From assembly GCA_023150835.1 (NCBI GenBank), contig JAKLKB010000160.1, forward strand, positions 1-22,598: a stretch of 22,598 bases of DNA. Reading direction: 5' to 3'. This DNA is from Myxococcota bacterium (GTDB lineage Bacteria; Myxococcota_C; UBA6777). The position numbers and the translations under genes are program-made. Below are positions 8,313-15,848 of this stretch, piece by piece. Numbering within the stretch: position 1 is the first letter of the stretch; every line of letters starts with the position of its first letter. Below the pieces are notes generated by a model. The model saw only the letters and a list, made by a program, of their open reading frames with translations, ran no database searches and was not told where the DNA came from.

Positions 8313-9368
8313 ATGCTGGTACTCAATGAGAATCATCCTGCGCGGGCAGAGTTACAAAAACAAACTGTTGTGATCGATCCAGAAACAGCGCAACACGCGG
8401 ATATTCGGGCGTTGCGCCTCGGTGTCATCAACCTGATGCCTGTGATGAACGAGACCGAGAACGATATCTTGCGCTGCATCAGCCATTCGGTGTTGCAGAT
8501 CGAGCCGATCTGGATACGCAGCGCAACACGCGAACAATCGGGGCGTTATACCTCTCTTGAGCACGTGCAAAGCTTTTATCAGACCTTGGAAGAAGCGACC
8601 CGAGACCGGGGTTTGGATGGTTTGATCGTGACAGGTGCGCCGATCGAGCGCTTGGACTTTGAAGAGGTCGATTATTGGGATGAGTTGCGACAAGTGATGG
8701 ATTATGCCCAACGCCACGTCTATTGCACGATGTATCTGTGCTGGGCGGCGATGGCGGCGGCGTTTCATTTCTATCGCGTCCCCAAAGTGATGTATCCCGA
8801 AAAGCTGGCGGGTTTGTTTCGGTTGAAGAGTGTTTATGAGGACGATAATCCGTTTACGCGGGGGATGAATCCTGATGTGTCGATCTGTCAAAGCCGCTAT
8901 ACCGGCCTTGATTACGCGGCGATGCAACGCGAGATCTCCCAAGGGCGGATCTTGCCGCTGTTTGATTCGCAAGACATGGCCGAAGTTTTGGGCGGGCCGT
9001 TGGGGGTGACGGTGTTTGCTTCGTCGGATATGCGGGCCTTGTTTAATCTCGGTCATCTCGAATATCACGCCGCGACCATCGATCAAGAAGTCCAACGCGA
9101 TCTGCGAAAGGGTTTACATTACCCTGTTGAAAACTATTACCTCGATGCCATCGGGCGCACAGGCATCCCGCCGATGACATGGCGTGCGGATCGATCGTTG
9201 TTCTTTTCCAACTTCCTCAACGTCGCTTACGAACAGATGAATCGCCATCCCCACAAAAAGCACCGATCTTTCGTACTCCACCCCTCCTACTCCGAGGCGA
9301 ACTTCAAGTATCGCGCCGAAGATGCTGGACTCCCCACCCACGTCCCGATCCCTGTCAACGCTTTTTGA
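8313..9368 (+). CDS. metA: homoserine O-acyltransferase (probably acetyl-CoA type)
   Basis: MetA family enzyme of 351 aa that acylates homoserine in the first committed step of methionine synthesis; cytoplasmic. The match to the family runs along the whole chain: RLGVINLMPVMNETEN near 35-50, DGLIVTGAPIE at 102-112, nucleophile C143 in YLCWAAMAAAFHFY, and catalytic His/Glu in GHLEY (H248, E250). At the residue known to set acyl donor choice (Gly111 in E. coli, Glu in acetyl-CoA users such as Bacillus) this protein has E112, so it is predicted to use acetyl-CoA. The C-terminus is longer than E. coli MetA by some 35-40 residues. I chose ATG 8313 because AAAGG lies 6 nt upstream and the family starts here; a GTG at 8265 adds 16 residues without support. 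A hairpin-rich leader precedes it. Confidence 0.95.
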   Translation: MLVLNENHPARAELQKQTVVIDPETAQHADIRALRLGVINLMPVMNETENDILRCISHSVLQIEPIWIRSATREQSGRYTSLEHVQSFYQTLEEATRDRGLDGLIVTGAPIERLDFEEVDYWDELRQVMDYAQRHVYCTMYLCWAAMAAAFHFYRVPKVMYPEKLAGLFRLKSVYEDDNPFTRGMNPDVSICQSRYTGLDYAAMQREISQGRILPLFDSQDMAEVLGGPLGVTVFASSDMRALFNLGHLEYHAATIDQEVQRDLRKGLHYPVENYYLDAIGRTGIPPMTWRADRSLFFSNFLNVAYEQMNRHPHKKHRSFVLHPSYSEANFKYRAEDAGLPTHVPIPVNAF

Positions 9369-9370
9369 GC

Positions 9371-9745
9371 TTACGGTTCTCGGCAGAGTTGGCGGATCAT
9401 CTTCCCTTCTTTTGTGTCGTCTCCAAGGCGGCGACTCCAACACTCTTCGATGCACTTGTCGGTGATCTTCGGAAGGTTGGATTCTTTGCCGTCTTCTTTG
9501 TACTGTTTGGTTTGGGTTTGGATGCAGTTTTGTTTGCAAGCATTGAGAAACAAGCGGCATTCATCGCTGGGTGATCTCGGCCATCCGTCTTTGTCGACGG
9601 GTTTGGCGATGGCGGGTGGAGCGGGTTTGTTGGCGATCCCAAGCCAGTTCCACGCTGCATAACTCGCGAAGAGGCTGCCGAGGCCGCCCGCGATGCCCAA
9701 AACGAATTTTAAGGTGAGTGTTTTGGCGTTCAGTTTTTCGTTCAT
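9371..9745 (-). CDS. small membrane-tethered six-cysteine protein
   Basis: Protein of 124 aa; I do not recognise a family. A single hydrophobic helix (about 11-36) anchors it and a Pro/Ala-rich linker (40-50) follows. The soluble C-terminal part has six cysteines: C63-x6-C70-x3-C74 and C98-x3-C102-x18-C121. The two CX3C pairs, spaced by a charged segment, suggest a small disulfide-bonded helical hairpin outside the cytoplasm. The start is ATG 9745 with GGAGG 7 nt upstream; an upstream in-frame ATG at 9802 lacks a site. It is convergent with metA (only 2 bp separate the stop codons) and divergent from tpx. A redox or envelope role is a guess from the cysteines and the tpx neighbour. Confidence 0.72.
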   Translation of the reverse strand: MNEKLNAKTLTLKFVLGIAGGLGSLFASYAAWNWLGIANKPAPPAIAKPVDKDGWPRSPSDECRLFLNACKQNCIQTQTKQYKEDGKESNLPKITDKCIEECWSRRLGDDTKEGKMIRQLCREP

Positions 9746-9921
9746 CAAAAAGCCTCCGTCTATTCGAGGAAATTGCGCTTTCAGGCGTTGAGACACATCC
9801 AAGTTGAAGTGGTTATAGCAGGGGTTAGGGCAACAAGAATAGGACGGGTACGAAACCCGCCCGTCGTGTGGGTGGCGTATGTAGGGGCAACCACAGGGCT
9901 ACAGCACATCGCGCCGGCGTT

Positions 9922-9952
9922 TTGATCGTACTTCTCTCGGATATCGTATGAT
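9922..9952 (+). promoter_or_regulatory. possible sigma-70-like promoter for tpx
   Basis: TTGATC (9922-9927) and TATGAT (9947-9952) are separated by 19 bp, slightly longer than ideal. A start near 9960 would give a leader of about 135 nt containing the three hairpins described next. Confidence 0.35.
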
Positions 9953-9960
9953 TAAGGTGA

Positions 9961-10074
9961 AACCCTTGGAAGGGTTGTGCATCCAAAGGCCCAACCTTGG
10001 GATCGATCCAAGGTCGACCAGAGGGGCCTTCCAAAACAACCCGATCTTGCGACACTTTGGGGACATCCCCCAAA
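9961..10074 (+). promoter_or_regulatory. three-hairpin leader upstream of tpx
   Basis: Hairpin 1 pairs AACCCT (9961-9966) with AGGGTT (9971-9976). Hairpin 2 pairs ACCTTGG (9994-10000) with CCAAGGT (10008-10014) around GATCGAT. Hairpin 3 pairs TTTGGGG (10056-10062) with CCCCAAA (10068-10074), shortly before the GAGGAG site at 10085-10090. Hairpin 3 resembles the last hairpin of the metA leader. Farther upstream (9847-9866) is another inverted repeat of ACGGG/CCCGT type next to a GTAGGGGCA motif that is also found before metA. Function is inferred from position only. Confidence 0.4.
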
Positions 10075-10097
10075 CCCACGCGATGAGGAGAAAAAAC

Positions 10098-10592
10098 ATG
10101 GCGACCATTACACTCAAAGGCAATCCAATTCATACATCGGGCGATCTTCCTGCGGTGGGTTCGGCCTCACCGGACTTTACGTTGACCACAGCAGCTTTGC
10201 AAGATGTGTCTTTGGCGCATTATGCAGGCAAGCGAAAAGTGTTGAACATCTTTCCTAGCGTGGATACGCCCGTTTGTGCTTCTTCTGTACGCGCCTTTAA
10301 TGCCAAAGCAGCGGGCAAAGAGAATGTTGTGGTCTTGAATGTCTCCGCTGATCTGCCTTTTGCGATGAAGCGCTTTTGTGCTGCCGAAGGTCTCCAAGGC
10401 GTCGAAAGCCTGTCCTCGTTTCGCAGCGAATTTGCAAAGCGCTTTGGTTTGGAGATCACGGACGGACCGTTGGCAGGGCTTTGTTCGCGGGCGGTCTTGG
10501 TGTTGGATGAAAACAACAAAGTGATCCATGTAGAACAAGTCCCCGAGATCGCACAAGAACCCAACTACGACGCCGCTCTTGCTGCTCTTTAA
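10098..10592 (+). CDS. tpx: thiol peroxidase (Tpx-type peroxiredoxin)
   Basis: Tpx of 164 aa, which reduces lipid and other hydroperoxides using thioredoxin. It aligns end to end with E. coli Tpx: KGNP near the start, [18 protein letters not shown] with the peroxidatic cysteine C60, ISADLPFA-type [14 protein letters not shown] with the resolving cysteine C94, and a C-terminal [12 protein letters not shown] third cysteine, C129 ([13 protein letters not shown]), replaces the usual Ala. The start is ATG 10098 with GAGGAG 7 nt upstream; the frame is open further up to 9948 but that part is leader, not protein. It is transcribed alone behind a hairpin-rich leader. An oxidative-stress role fits the nearby Rrf2 and cysteine-PAS regulators, but no link is shown. 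Confidence 0.96.
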   Translation: MATITLKGNPIHTSGDLPAVGSASPDFTLTTAALQDVSLAHYAGKRKVLNIFPSVDTPVCASSVRAFNAKAAGKENVVVLNVSADLPFAMKRFCAAEGLQGVESLSSFRSEFAKRFGLEITDGPLAGLCSRAVLVLDENNKVIHVEQVPEIAQEPNYDAALAAL

Positions 10593-10677
10593 TCTGCACG
10601 CTCCCGAAGATGTCGGCGACCCAATGCAAGGCATCCTACGGAAGGTTTCGGGGCTTGGGCGGGGATATGACTCGATT

Positions 10678-10812
10678 TGAAAAAACGCCAAAAAAAGCCG
10701 CGTTCGCGACGCTTCAAGCGACATCTTTGTTGTTTTGAAAAACAGCGATCGTTTCGACAATACGGGGTCAAGGGGCGGCAGTCTATGGCGGGGTCTGGGG
10801 CAGCGCCCCATC
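10678..10812 (+). repeat. dispersed repeat, diverged copy
   Basis: This stretch matches the reverse complement of 13651-13793 in a mosaic way: the CAAAAAA run, CTTCAAGCG, TTTGAAAAAC, CGGGGTCAAGGGGC and a terminal GGGGCAGCGCCCCAT hairpin where the other copy has GGGGTGGAACCCCAT. The wider gap 10593-10981 contains no other gene; 10813-10970 shows nothing I can name. Confidence 0.65.
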
Positions 10813-10981
10813 AAACAAAACCAACAATCCGTACCAACCGAGAGAAGAAAGAGCATCTTTTTTGCGATCACGGCATCTTTGTAGGAACAAGGATGTTGAG
10901 CGAGCGCCTGTTTGGTGCGAGGCACCAAGTGAGGGCGCGTTAGGAAACCACAGCGAAAGCATGTTGAGAAGGAGTTGTGTG

Positions 10982-12250
10982 ATGTTTGATGCGAAAGACT
11001 CTGGAAATCAGGAGGCGCAACGCAGCGCTCGTTACACAAACGGCTCGTCTCATCGTGCAAATACCAAGGAATATCCGCCATCCACCAACGGATATCCGCC
11101 ATCCACCAACGGATATCCGCCCTCTTTTGTTTTTGAAGCAGAAAACGCCGGCAGCACCGCTCGAAAAAAGGTCGCTGCTTCGTTGGCCTCTGCGATCGAT
11201 CGTGTGGTGAGCGAAACGTGGGAAGGATCGGGGCAAGCAAGTATGGCTCCGATGCCTGTGTTGGCCTTTGCTTCGGGCCGCGCTTATACGCAGCACACAG
11301 AACCTGCGGTGGCCGTTGAGTTGCGAGGTGTGACCAAGCGTTATGGTTCTTTGGTGGCCGTCGATCATCTGGATATGGCGATCCAGAGCGGTGAGATCTT
11401 TGGGATGTTGGGGCCAAATGGTGCGGGGAAGACCACGACCATCCAGATGTTGTGTGGTTTATTGAAGCCCGATGAAGGTGAGATATGGGTGCAAGGAGCG
11501 TGTTTGTCTTCTTCGCCCGATGCGCGCCGACACATCGGTGTTTGTCCCCAACAACTGGTGTTGTGGGAGAAGATGACGCCGTTGGAGCAGTTGGTGTTTT
11601 TGGCGTCGGCGTATGATATCCCTGAAAAGATCGCGCATACACGGGCCTTATTGATGTTAAAGGCGTTGGGCTTGTGGGAAAAGCGCGACACGCTGGCCAA
11701 ATATCTTTCGGGCGGGATGAAGCGGCGGTTGAATCTGCTGATGGCGTTGATCCATGAACCGTCGATCTTGGTGCTCGATGAGCCAGAGGCAGGTCTTGAT
11801 CCGCAAAGTCGGGTGTTGGTTCGAGAGTACGTGCGGGCTTGGGTTCGCGAAGGACAACGCACCGTGATCTTGACCAGTCACAACATGGATGAGGTCGAGC
11901 GTCTGGCCGATCGGGTGGCCGTGATGGATCGGGGGCAGTTGTTGTCGCTTGATACACCCGACCAATTGAAGCGTCAACATCAGCAGGGCGATCTGTTGGA
12001 GATCGAGATCGCCGATGCAGCCCAACCCCATCTCGAAGAAGCGCTGTTTGTCTTGCATCAGATCGCTTCGGAGGTCCGATGGGAAGGCACGATTGTTTCG
12101 ATGCGGATGGATTCTTTGGTCGAGCATCTCTCCTTGGTCTTGGGGGTTTTTCGGCGTTTTAAGATCGCGATCCACGCGGTGCGTACGCGACCTTCGACGC
12201 TGGAAGATGTCTTTATCTCCTTAACGGGTCGGGCTTTGCGCGACGAGTGA
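10982..12250 (+). CDS. ABC-2 type exporter, ATP-binding protein
   Basis: ATPase of 422 aa of the CcmA/DrrA class that powers an ABC-2 exporter. The nucleotide-binding domain starts near residue 110 (VELRGVTKRYGSL). It has Walker A GPNGAGKT (144-151), Q-loop Q190, signature LSGGM (242-246), Walker B ILVLDEP (262-268) and switch H300 (TSHNMDEVE). It ends in the usual regulatory domain (TLEDVFISLTGR). The first 108 residues are an unusual low-complexity extension containing YPPSTNG repeats and no membrane segment. The start is ATG 10982 with AAGGAG about 8 nt upstream; M88 would remove the extension but has a poorer site. The permease gene follows after 57 bp, so the two form an operon. Substrate unknown; lipid, peptide or polyketide-like drug export are all possible. 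Confidence 0.95.
   Translation: MFDAKDSGNQEAQRSARYTNGSSHRANTKEYPPSTNGYPPSTNGYPPSFVFEAENAGSTARKKVAASLASAIDRVVSETWEGSGQASMAPMPVLAFASGRAYTQHTEPAVAVELRGVTKRYGSLVAVDHLDMAIQSGEIFGMLGPNGAGKTTTIQMLCGLLKPDEGEIWVQGACLSSSPDARRHIGVCPQQLVLWEKMTPLEQLVFLASAYDIPEKIAHTRALLMLKALGLWEKRDTLAKYLSGGMKRRLNLLMALIHEPSILVLDEPEAGLDPQSRVLVREYVRAWVREGQRTVILTSHNMDEVERLADRVAVMDRGQLLSLDTPDQLKRQHQQGDLLEIEIADAAQPHLEEALFVLHQIASEVRWEGTIVSMRMDSLVEHLSLVLGVFRRFKIAIHAVRTRPSTLEDVFISLTGRALRDE
11069..11124. repeat. 21-bp in-frame tandem repeat
   Basis: Units at 11069-11089 and 11090-11110, with a 14-base partial at 11111-11124. The unit is a multiple of three and encodes the YPPSTNG heptapeptide in the N-terminal extension of the ABC ATPase. 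Confidence 0.93.
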
Positions 12251-12307
12251 CACTCCCCTTATGAAGATGGGCGGGATTTTGGCGGTGGATGACGAAAGGG
12301 GCGATGG

Positions 12308-13474
12308 ATGCGGTTGTGGAGTGTGTTTCGCAAAAGTATTCGTGAACAATGGCGGGAGCCTTGGGGGTTGGCGCTGACGTTGGGAACCGCTCCGTTTTTT
12401 GTGTTGCTGTATTGGCTGTTTTTTGGCGGAACGACGCCTTTTGTGGTCTTGGTCTTTGAAGAAGGCCGCCCACCGCTCAAGACCGCTACCAAAGAAGAAG
12501 AAGTCTCCGCGGGAGGGCAGTTGGTGAAGCTGTTGGCTTCGCTGAAACGCCCGCGTGGTGGGGCTTTGATGAAGGCGAGTTTGGTGGAGGGGCTTGCAGA
12601 AGCCAAACAGCGACTGACGCGCAGACAAGCGGCGGCTTTGGTGGTGGTGCCTCGGGGATTTTTGCAAGCCTTGGCAGGAGCCGATGCCAACGCCAAGAAA
12701 CCAAAACTTCGGATAGTTGGGGACTTTACCGATCCGCAGTATGCGTCTGTGGCGGTGGTTTTGAATGCCGCGTTGCAGCGTTTTGTCCAAGAAGCGACCA
12801 ACACGATGATGCCTGTCGAGGTGGCGAAAGAAGCGATCGCTCGTTCCGATCAGCGGACGGAGTTTGAGAACTACGTCCCGGGTTTGCTGATCTTGTCGGT
12901 GGTGATGCTGATCTTTTCGGCGGCGATGACCATCACGTACGAGGTGGAGATGGGGACGTTACGACGTTTGCAGTTGTCCAATCTATCGGCCTTTTCGTTG
13001 TTGTTGGGGATCGCGCTGTCGCAGGTGTTGTTGGGGACGCTGTCGGTGTTGTTGACTTTTGGGATGGCGGCGATCTTGGGCTTTCGCAGCCAAGGCCCGC
13101 TGTGGGTGGCGATCTTGGTGGGGGCTGTGACAAGCTTGTCGATTATGGGCGTGGCGATGATCGTGGCGTCTTTTGCGCGGACGGTCACGGAAGCCTTCTT
13201 GTTATCGAACTTTCCGCTATTTTTGCTGATGTTCTTTTCGGGGGCGATCCGACCGATCCCCAAAGTGCCGCTGGGGGTGATCGGGGGGCGAGAGATCGGG
13301 TTGTACGACCTTTTACAGCCCACGCATGCGGTGGTGGCGCTCAATAAAGTGCTGACTTTTGGCGCGTCCTTGCGGGATGTGGTCTTTGAGGTGATTGCGG
13401 TGCTGGTGTTGGCGGTGCTGTACTTTGGGGTGGGGGTTGCGTTGTTTCATCTGCGTCGGATGCGTATTGCCTGA
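12308..13474 (+). CDS. ABC-2 type exporter, permease
   Basis: Membrane subunit of 388 aa of the ABC-2 superfamily, partner of the ATPase immediately upstream. TM1 is at about 20-40, then a large extracytoplasmic domain (41-187) typical of the YhgE/DrrB-like long-loop type. Further membrane segments follow at about 190-212, 229-251, 265-288, 296-313 and 357-381. The sequence EMGTLRRLQLSNLS after TM2 is the usual amphipathic coupling region. The start is ATG 12308 with AAAGGGG 6 nt upstream. The protein ends 23 bp before the left copy of the 151-bp inverted repeat, whose strong hairpin may end or protect the operon transcript. Confidence 0.94.
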   Translation: MRLWSVFRKSIREQWREPWGLALTLGTAPFFVLLYWLFFGGTTPFVVLVFEEGRPPLKTATKEEEVSAGGQLVKLLASLKRPRGGALMKASLVEGLAEAKQRLTRRQAAALVVVPRGFLQALAGADANAKKPKLRIVGDFTDPQYASVAVVLNAALQRFVQEATNTMMPVEVAKEAIARSDQRTEFENYVPGLLILSVVMLIFSAAMTITYEVEMGTLRRLQLSNLSAFSLLLGIALSQVLLGTLSVLLTFGMAAILGFRSQGPLWVAILVGAVTSLSIMGVAMIVASFARTVTEAFLLSNFPLFLLMFFSGAIRPIPKVPLGVIGGREIGLYDLLQPTHAVVALNKVLTFGASLRDVVFEVIAVLVLAVLYFGVGVALFHLRRMRIA

Positions 13475-13497
13475 ATGCCTCATCGTGTTTTATTTTT

Positions 13498-13648
13498 GTG
13501 GGGTTCCACCCCATAGGCGTTAGGTTAAGCGCTTGTTGGCCCCCCCCACCCCAGCCCTCCCCCGTGAACAGGGGAGGGAGCGAAAGTCGGAAGCAGCGGG
13601 GATTTTGTTTTTTCATGACGCACGCTGTTTGCACGAGACGCAGACGCT
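13498..13648 (+). repeat. 151-bp inverted repeat, left copy
   Basis: Matches the reverse complement of 15990-16140 with two substitutions and two single-base indels in C runs, about 97% identity. It begins with GTGGGGTTCCACCCCATA and contains the perfect hairpin CCCTCCCC (13555-13562) / GGGGAGGG (13571-13578) around CGTGAACA. There is no reading frame of note. The near identity indicates recent copying or gene conversion. Confidence 0.95.
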
Positions 13649-13649
13649 C

Positions 13650-13795
13650 GTATGGGGTTCCACCCCACACCCCGCAAGGGACCGATGGCCCCTTGACCCC
13701 GCGTTGGCGGGACGCGGCTAGGTTTTTCAAACAAACAGCGGCACCGCTTGAAGTGGCACGAACACGGGGTTTTTTGCTCGCTGTTTTTTTCGGAG
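13650..13795 (-). repeat. dispersed repeat, second type
   Basis: On the minus strand this runs from a CGAAAAAAAC end to a GGGGTGGAACCCCATA hairpin end. It is a relative of 10678-10812, and its last about 30 bases recur near 15849-15885. It adjoins the left 151-bp repeat directly, making a composite repeat block in the 439-bp gap after the ABC permease. Confidence 0.7.
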
Positions 13796-13899
13796 GGATC
13801 TCGGCGGATTCGTGGGGCGTTTGGATGGATTGTGTGAGCGTATGAGATCTCTGCGGAGCTGTGGGGCGTTTGGATGACTTGGATGACTTGTGTGAGCGT
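13796..13899. repeat. imperfect tandem duplication of about 49 bp
   Basis: Two units share GTGGGGCGTTTGGATG (13812-13827 and 13861-13876) followed by TTGTGTGAGCGT (13830-13841 and 13888-13899). A small GGATGACTT duplication lies inside the second unit. The array lies just ahead of the ribosome binding site (13902-13908) of the next gene and so may be in its leader. Confidence 0.75.
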
Positions 13900-13913
13900 G
13901 AAGGGAGGTGCCG

Positions 13914-14498
13914 ATGTCTGTGTATCCGTCTTTTGTGGAATATCAACGGCTTTTGCATACGCGTCTTTTGGAGTTGACTCCGCCGCTTTGCGCGTATCTT
14001 CGGGCATTACGGGAGCGCCCGTTTCATCCCGAGGTGGATCTTTTGCAATTTGAGATGATGCACGAAGATGCTGCGGAGGTATTTCCGATCTTTTTGTTGA
14101 CGAAACGCCGATGTGACGGGGTGGATCGTTATTGTTCGGGCCAGTCATACGATTATCGGCGGGAGTGGTTTGAAGATCGAGAGCGGTCGGATGTGTTTTC
14201 AGGGTTTGAGCGGTTGTTGCAAGAGCCGCTGATGGTGGGCGAGCTGGTGCGATATTTTCACCTTGAGCACGAAGAGACCGCTCCCGACGAAGATTACGAT
14301 GAGATGATCGAGCGATGCGATATCTATTTCTTTGAAGCGGTGGGGCCTTGGTTTTATGCGTTGTGGAAACAAGAGATCGGTGCGGATCTGCCCATCTCAT
14401 CGTATTTTTTGCAGATGGGCGATGATGCGGGTGGGAACGTCTTTGATCTGCGTACACAGCAAGAGATCCCTTGGGAACAGATGTACAAACAAGAGTGA
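13914..14498 (+). CDS. uncharacterised acidic protein in repeat-flanked cassette
   Basis: Protein of 194 aa; I recognise no family. It is soluble, acidic and aromatic-rich, with no signal peptide or membrane segment. Two clusters stand out: CDGVDRYCSGQSYDYRREWF (68-87) and an acidic EHEETAPDEDYDEMIERCD stretch (118-136), followed by YFFEAVGPWFYALWKQE and a GDDAGGN turn. Four cysteines are scattered. The start is ATG 13914 with AGGGAGG 5 nt upstream; an in-frame GTG at 13908 overlaps that site and is unlikely. It is convergent with the next unknown gene (57-bp gap), and both lie between the 151-bp inverted repeats. A SUKH/SMI1-like fold is a passing thought from size and composition, without motif support. 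Confidence 0.75.
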   Translation: MSVYPSFVEYQRLLHTRLLELTPPLCAYLRALRERPFHPEVDLLQFEMMHEDAAEVFPIFLLTKRRCDGVDRYCSGQSYDYRREWFEDRERSDVFSGFERLLQEPLMVGELVRYFHLEHEETAPDEDYDEMIERCDIYFFEAVGPWFYALWKQEIGADLPISSYFLQMGDDAGGNVFDLRTQQEIPWEQMYKQE

Positions 14499-14555
14499 TC
14501 AAGCGGATCTGGGGCGCTCGTCTTAACTTTGCCCTAGGATCAAAGCTCAAAGGAT

Positions 14556-15341
14556 TCAGTCGTTTGTGTGGGTCGGATCTTCTGGAGGGTGGGGCGTGGA
14601 GAGGTTGGGATCGTCGATGGGTTGGGTGGGGGTTTCTTCGCCTCGGCGTCGGCGGACGGTTGGGCGCACTCGATCGGCGAGTTCTCGGAGTCCTGCGATG
14701 CGGTAAAGACCCTCAAGAGCAGAGGCCGTTCCTTGATAGACGTCCCCCCATCGTTCCAGAACACGGTCGCGTTCGATGAGAGCGTCTTGGAGTTCGCGTT
14801 GCTCTCGTTTGACGTCTTCGACGCCTCTTTCCAGTCGTTCAGCTTTTTGCAAAAGAAACTTGCCCAAGGCGTGTGGGTGAACTTCTTGACCGAAAGCGTC
14901 TGTGTAGGTCTCTGCTGCATCACAGAGCAAAGTTCCTGTGTGTTTGAGGGTATTCGCGAGTTGGTGGGGCGTGTCTACTTGCGTTGTGGGAATGCCGTAT
15001 TTTTTGAGCAGGTCTTGTTTGTGGGGGATGCTGCGGAGCCGATAGGCGGCGTTGTTGAGAGCTTCTTGCCCCTCGATGGTGGCTTGATCGCGCTCTTGAC
15101 GGTATCCATCGTCGTCTGCTTGTTCTTTCACGTAGGCCATCTCAAGCTGTTCGAGTGCCTTTGTTTGCGCATCCAAAGCTGTTGCAAGCGCGCCTAAAAA
15201 CTGAGATATCTGTGCGGCACTTAACCCGTGAAGCGTTGAAGCTAGAATGTCCGCAACTTTGGTTTTATGGACCTGAACTGAACTCACAACATGAAGGCTG
15301 TTTTTCTTTTGACTTTCGACGCGAGCGCTCATCTGTGCCAT
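14556..15341 (-). CDS. uncharacterised helical protein in repeat-flanked cassette
   Basis: Protein of 261 aa; I recognise no family. It is almost all predicted helix, with likely coiled coils at about 45-105 and 160-205 (AERLERGVEDVKREQRELQD). An arginine cluster (228-233) and a Pro/Asp/Thr/His-rich tail (236-261) end it. No membrane segment or signal peptide. I chose ATG 15341 (GAGG about 9 nt upstream) because a good minus-strand promoter lies at 15447-15474. The frame stays open to 15956, but that extension is Cys/His/Pro/Lys-rich and unlike protein. ATG 15332 is an alternative. It is convergent with the acidic unknown gene inside the inverted-repeat cassette. A structural or partner role is possible; nothing stronger can be said. 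Confidence 0.72.
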   Translation of the reverse strand: MAQMSARVESQKKNSLHVVSSVQVHKTKVADILASTLHGLSAAQISQFLGALATALDAQTKALEQLEMAYVKEQADDDGYRQERDQATIEGQEALNNAAYRLRSIPHKQDLLKKYGIPTTQVDTPHQLANTLKHTGTLLCDAAETYTDAFGQEVHPHALGKFLLQKAERLERGVEDVKREQRELQDALIERDRVLERWGDVYQGTASALEGLYRIAGLRELADRVRPTVRRRRGEETPTQPIDDPNLSTPHPPEDPTHTND

Positions 15342-15848
15342 CGGCTTTGCCTCTGTGGGGGGTGATGGTGCGGTGCAAAAGTCACTTGAAACTTCACCGC
15401 ATCTTGTTTTGTTCGATTTCGCAAGTCCTATTTCAACAACAAACGCAGTATACCACCCACATCGCAAAATGCAAAAGGGCCAAAAGGGTTTCGCGGTTTT
15501 GTGGGGCTGCGGTCCACAAAACAGATCCACAAGCCATTCGTTTGGGAACAAGATATCGTGCGTTTGGAGGGTCTGTCGGCGCGTGGGAAACGCAGCCCGA
15601 ATACAAGCCGAGCCTTTTTTGCAAAGGGAAGGCTGATCGATGCTGGAGAAGATCAGTGGTGAGCGGAAGTGGACGTTGTTCTGGATCGGAAAATGCGTTT
15701 TCCAAGCGCAGCAATGTCGGGATGAACCTGTTTTGTGTTTTGCTTTGTTGGTGTCCTTGGGAAAGCTTGTTGGGGGCGCGTGGATGTGTTTCCCGTGTTG
15801 TGATGCTTTTTTGTGAAGGGGAGGTTTGGGTTTGCGCAGCCATAGGAT
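15342..15848. other. gene-free stretch upstream of helical unknown gene
   Basis: About 500 bp without a credible gene. Frames are open on both strands but have Cys/Trp/His-heavy translations typical of chance reading. It holds the predicted promoter and a perfect hairpin, TTTTGTGG (15497-15504) with CCACAAAA (15514-15521). Otherwise I see nothing in it. Confidence 0.6.
15447..15474 (-). promoter_or_regulatory. sigma-70-like promoter for helical unknown gene
   Basis: On the minus strand TTGCAT (15474-15469) and TATACT (15452-15447) are 16 bp apart. Transcription would begin near 15440, giving a leader of about 100 nt before the ATG at 15341. Confidence 0.5.

Noticed and set aside
9948-10097. 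50-residue N-terminal extension of Tpx
   Set aside because: Tpx proteins begin at the ATG at 10098, which has GAGGAG. The upstream part contains hairpins and a possible -10 box.
14499-14555. Bidirectional terminator between the two convergent unknown genes
   Set aside because: Only a 5-bp CTTTG/CAAAG stem without a U tract is visible, too weak to call.
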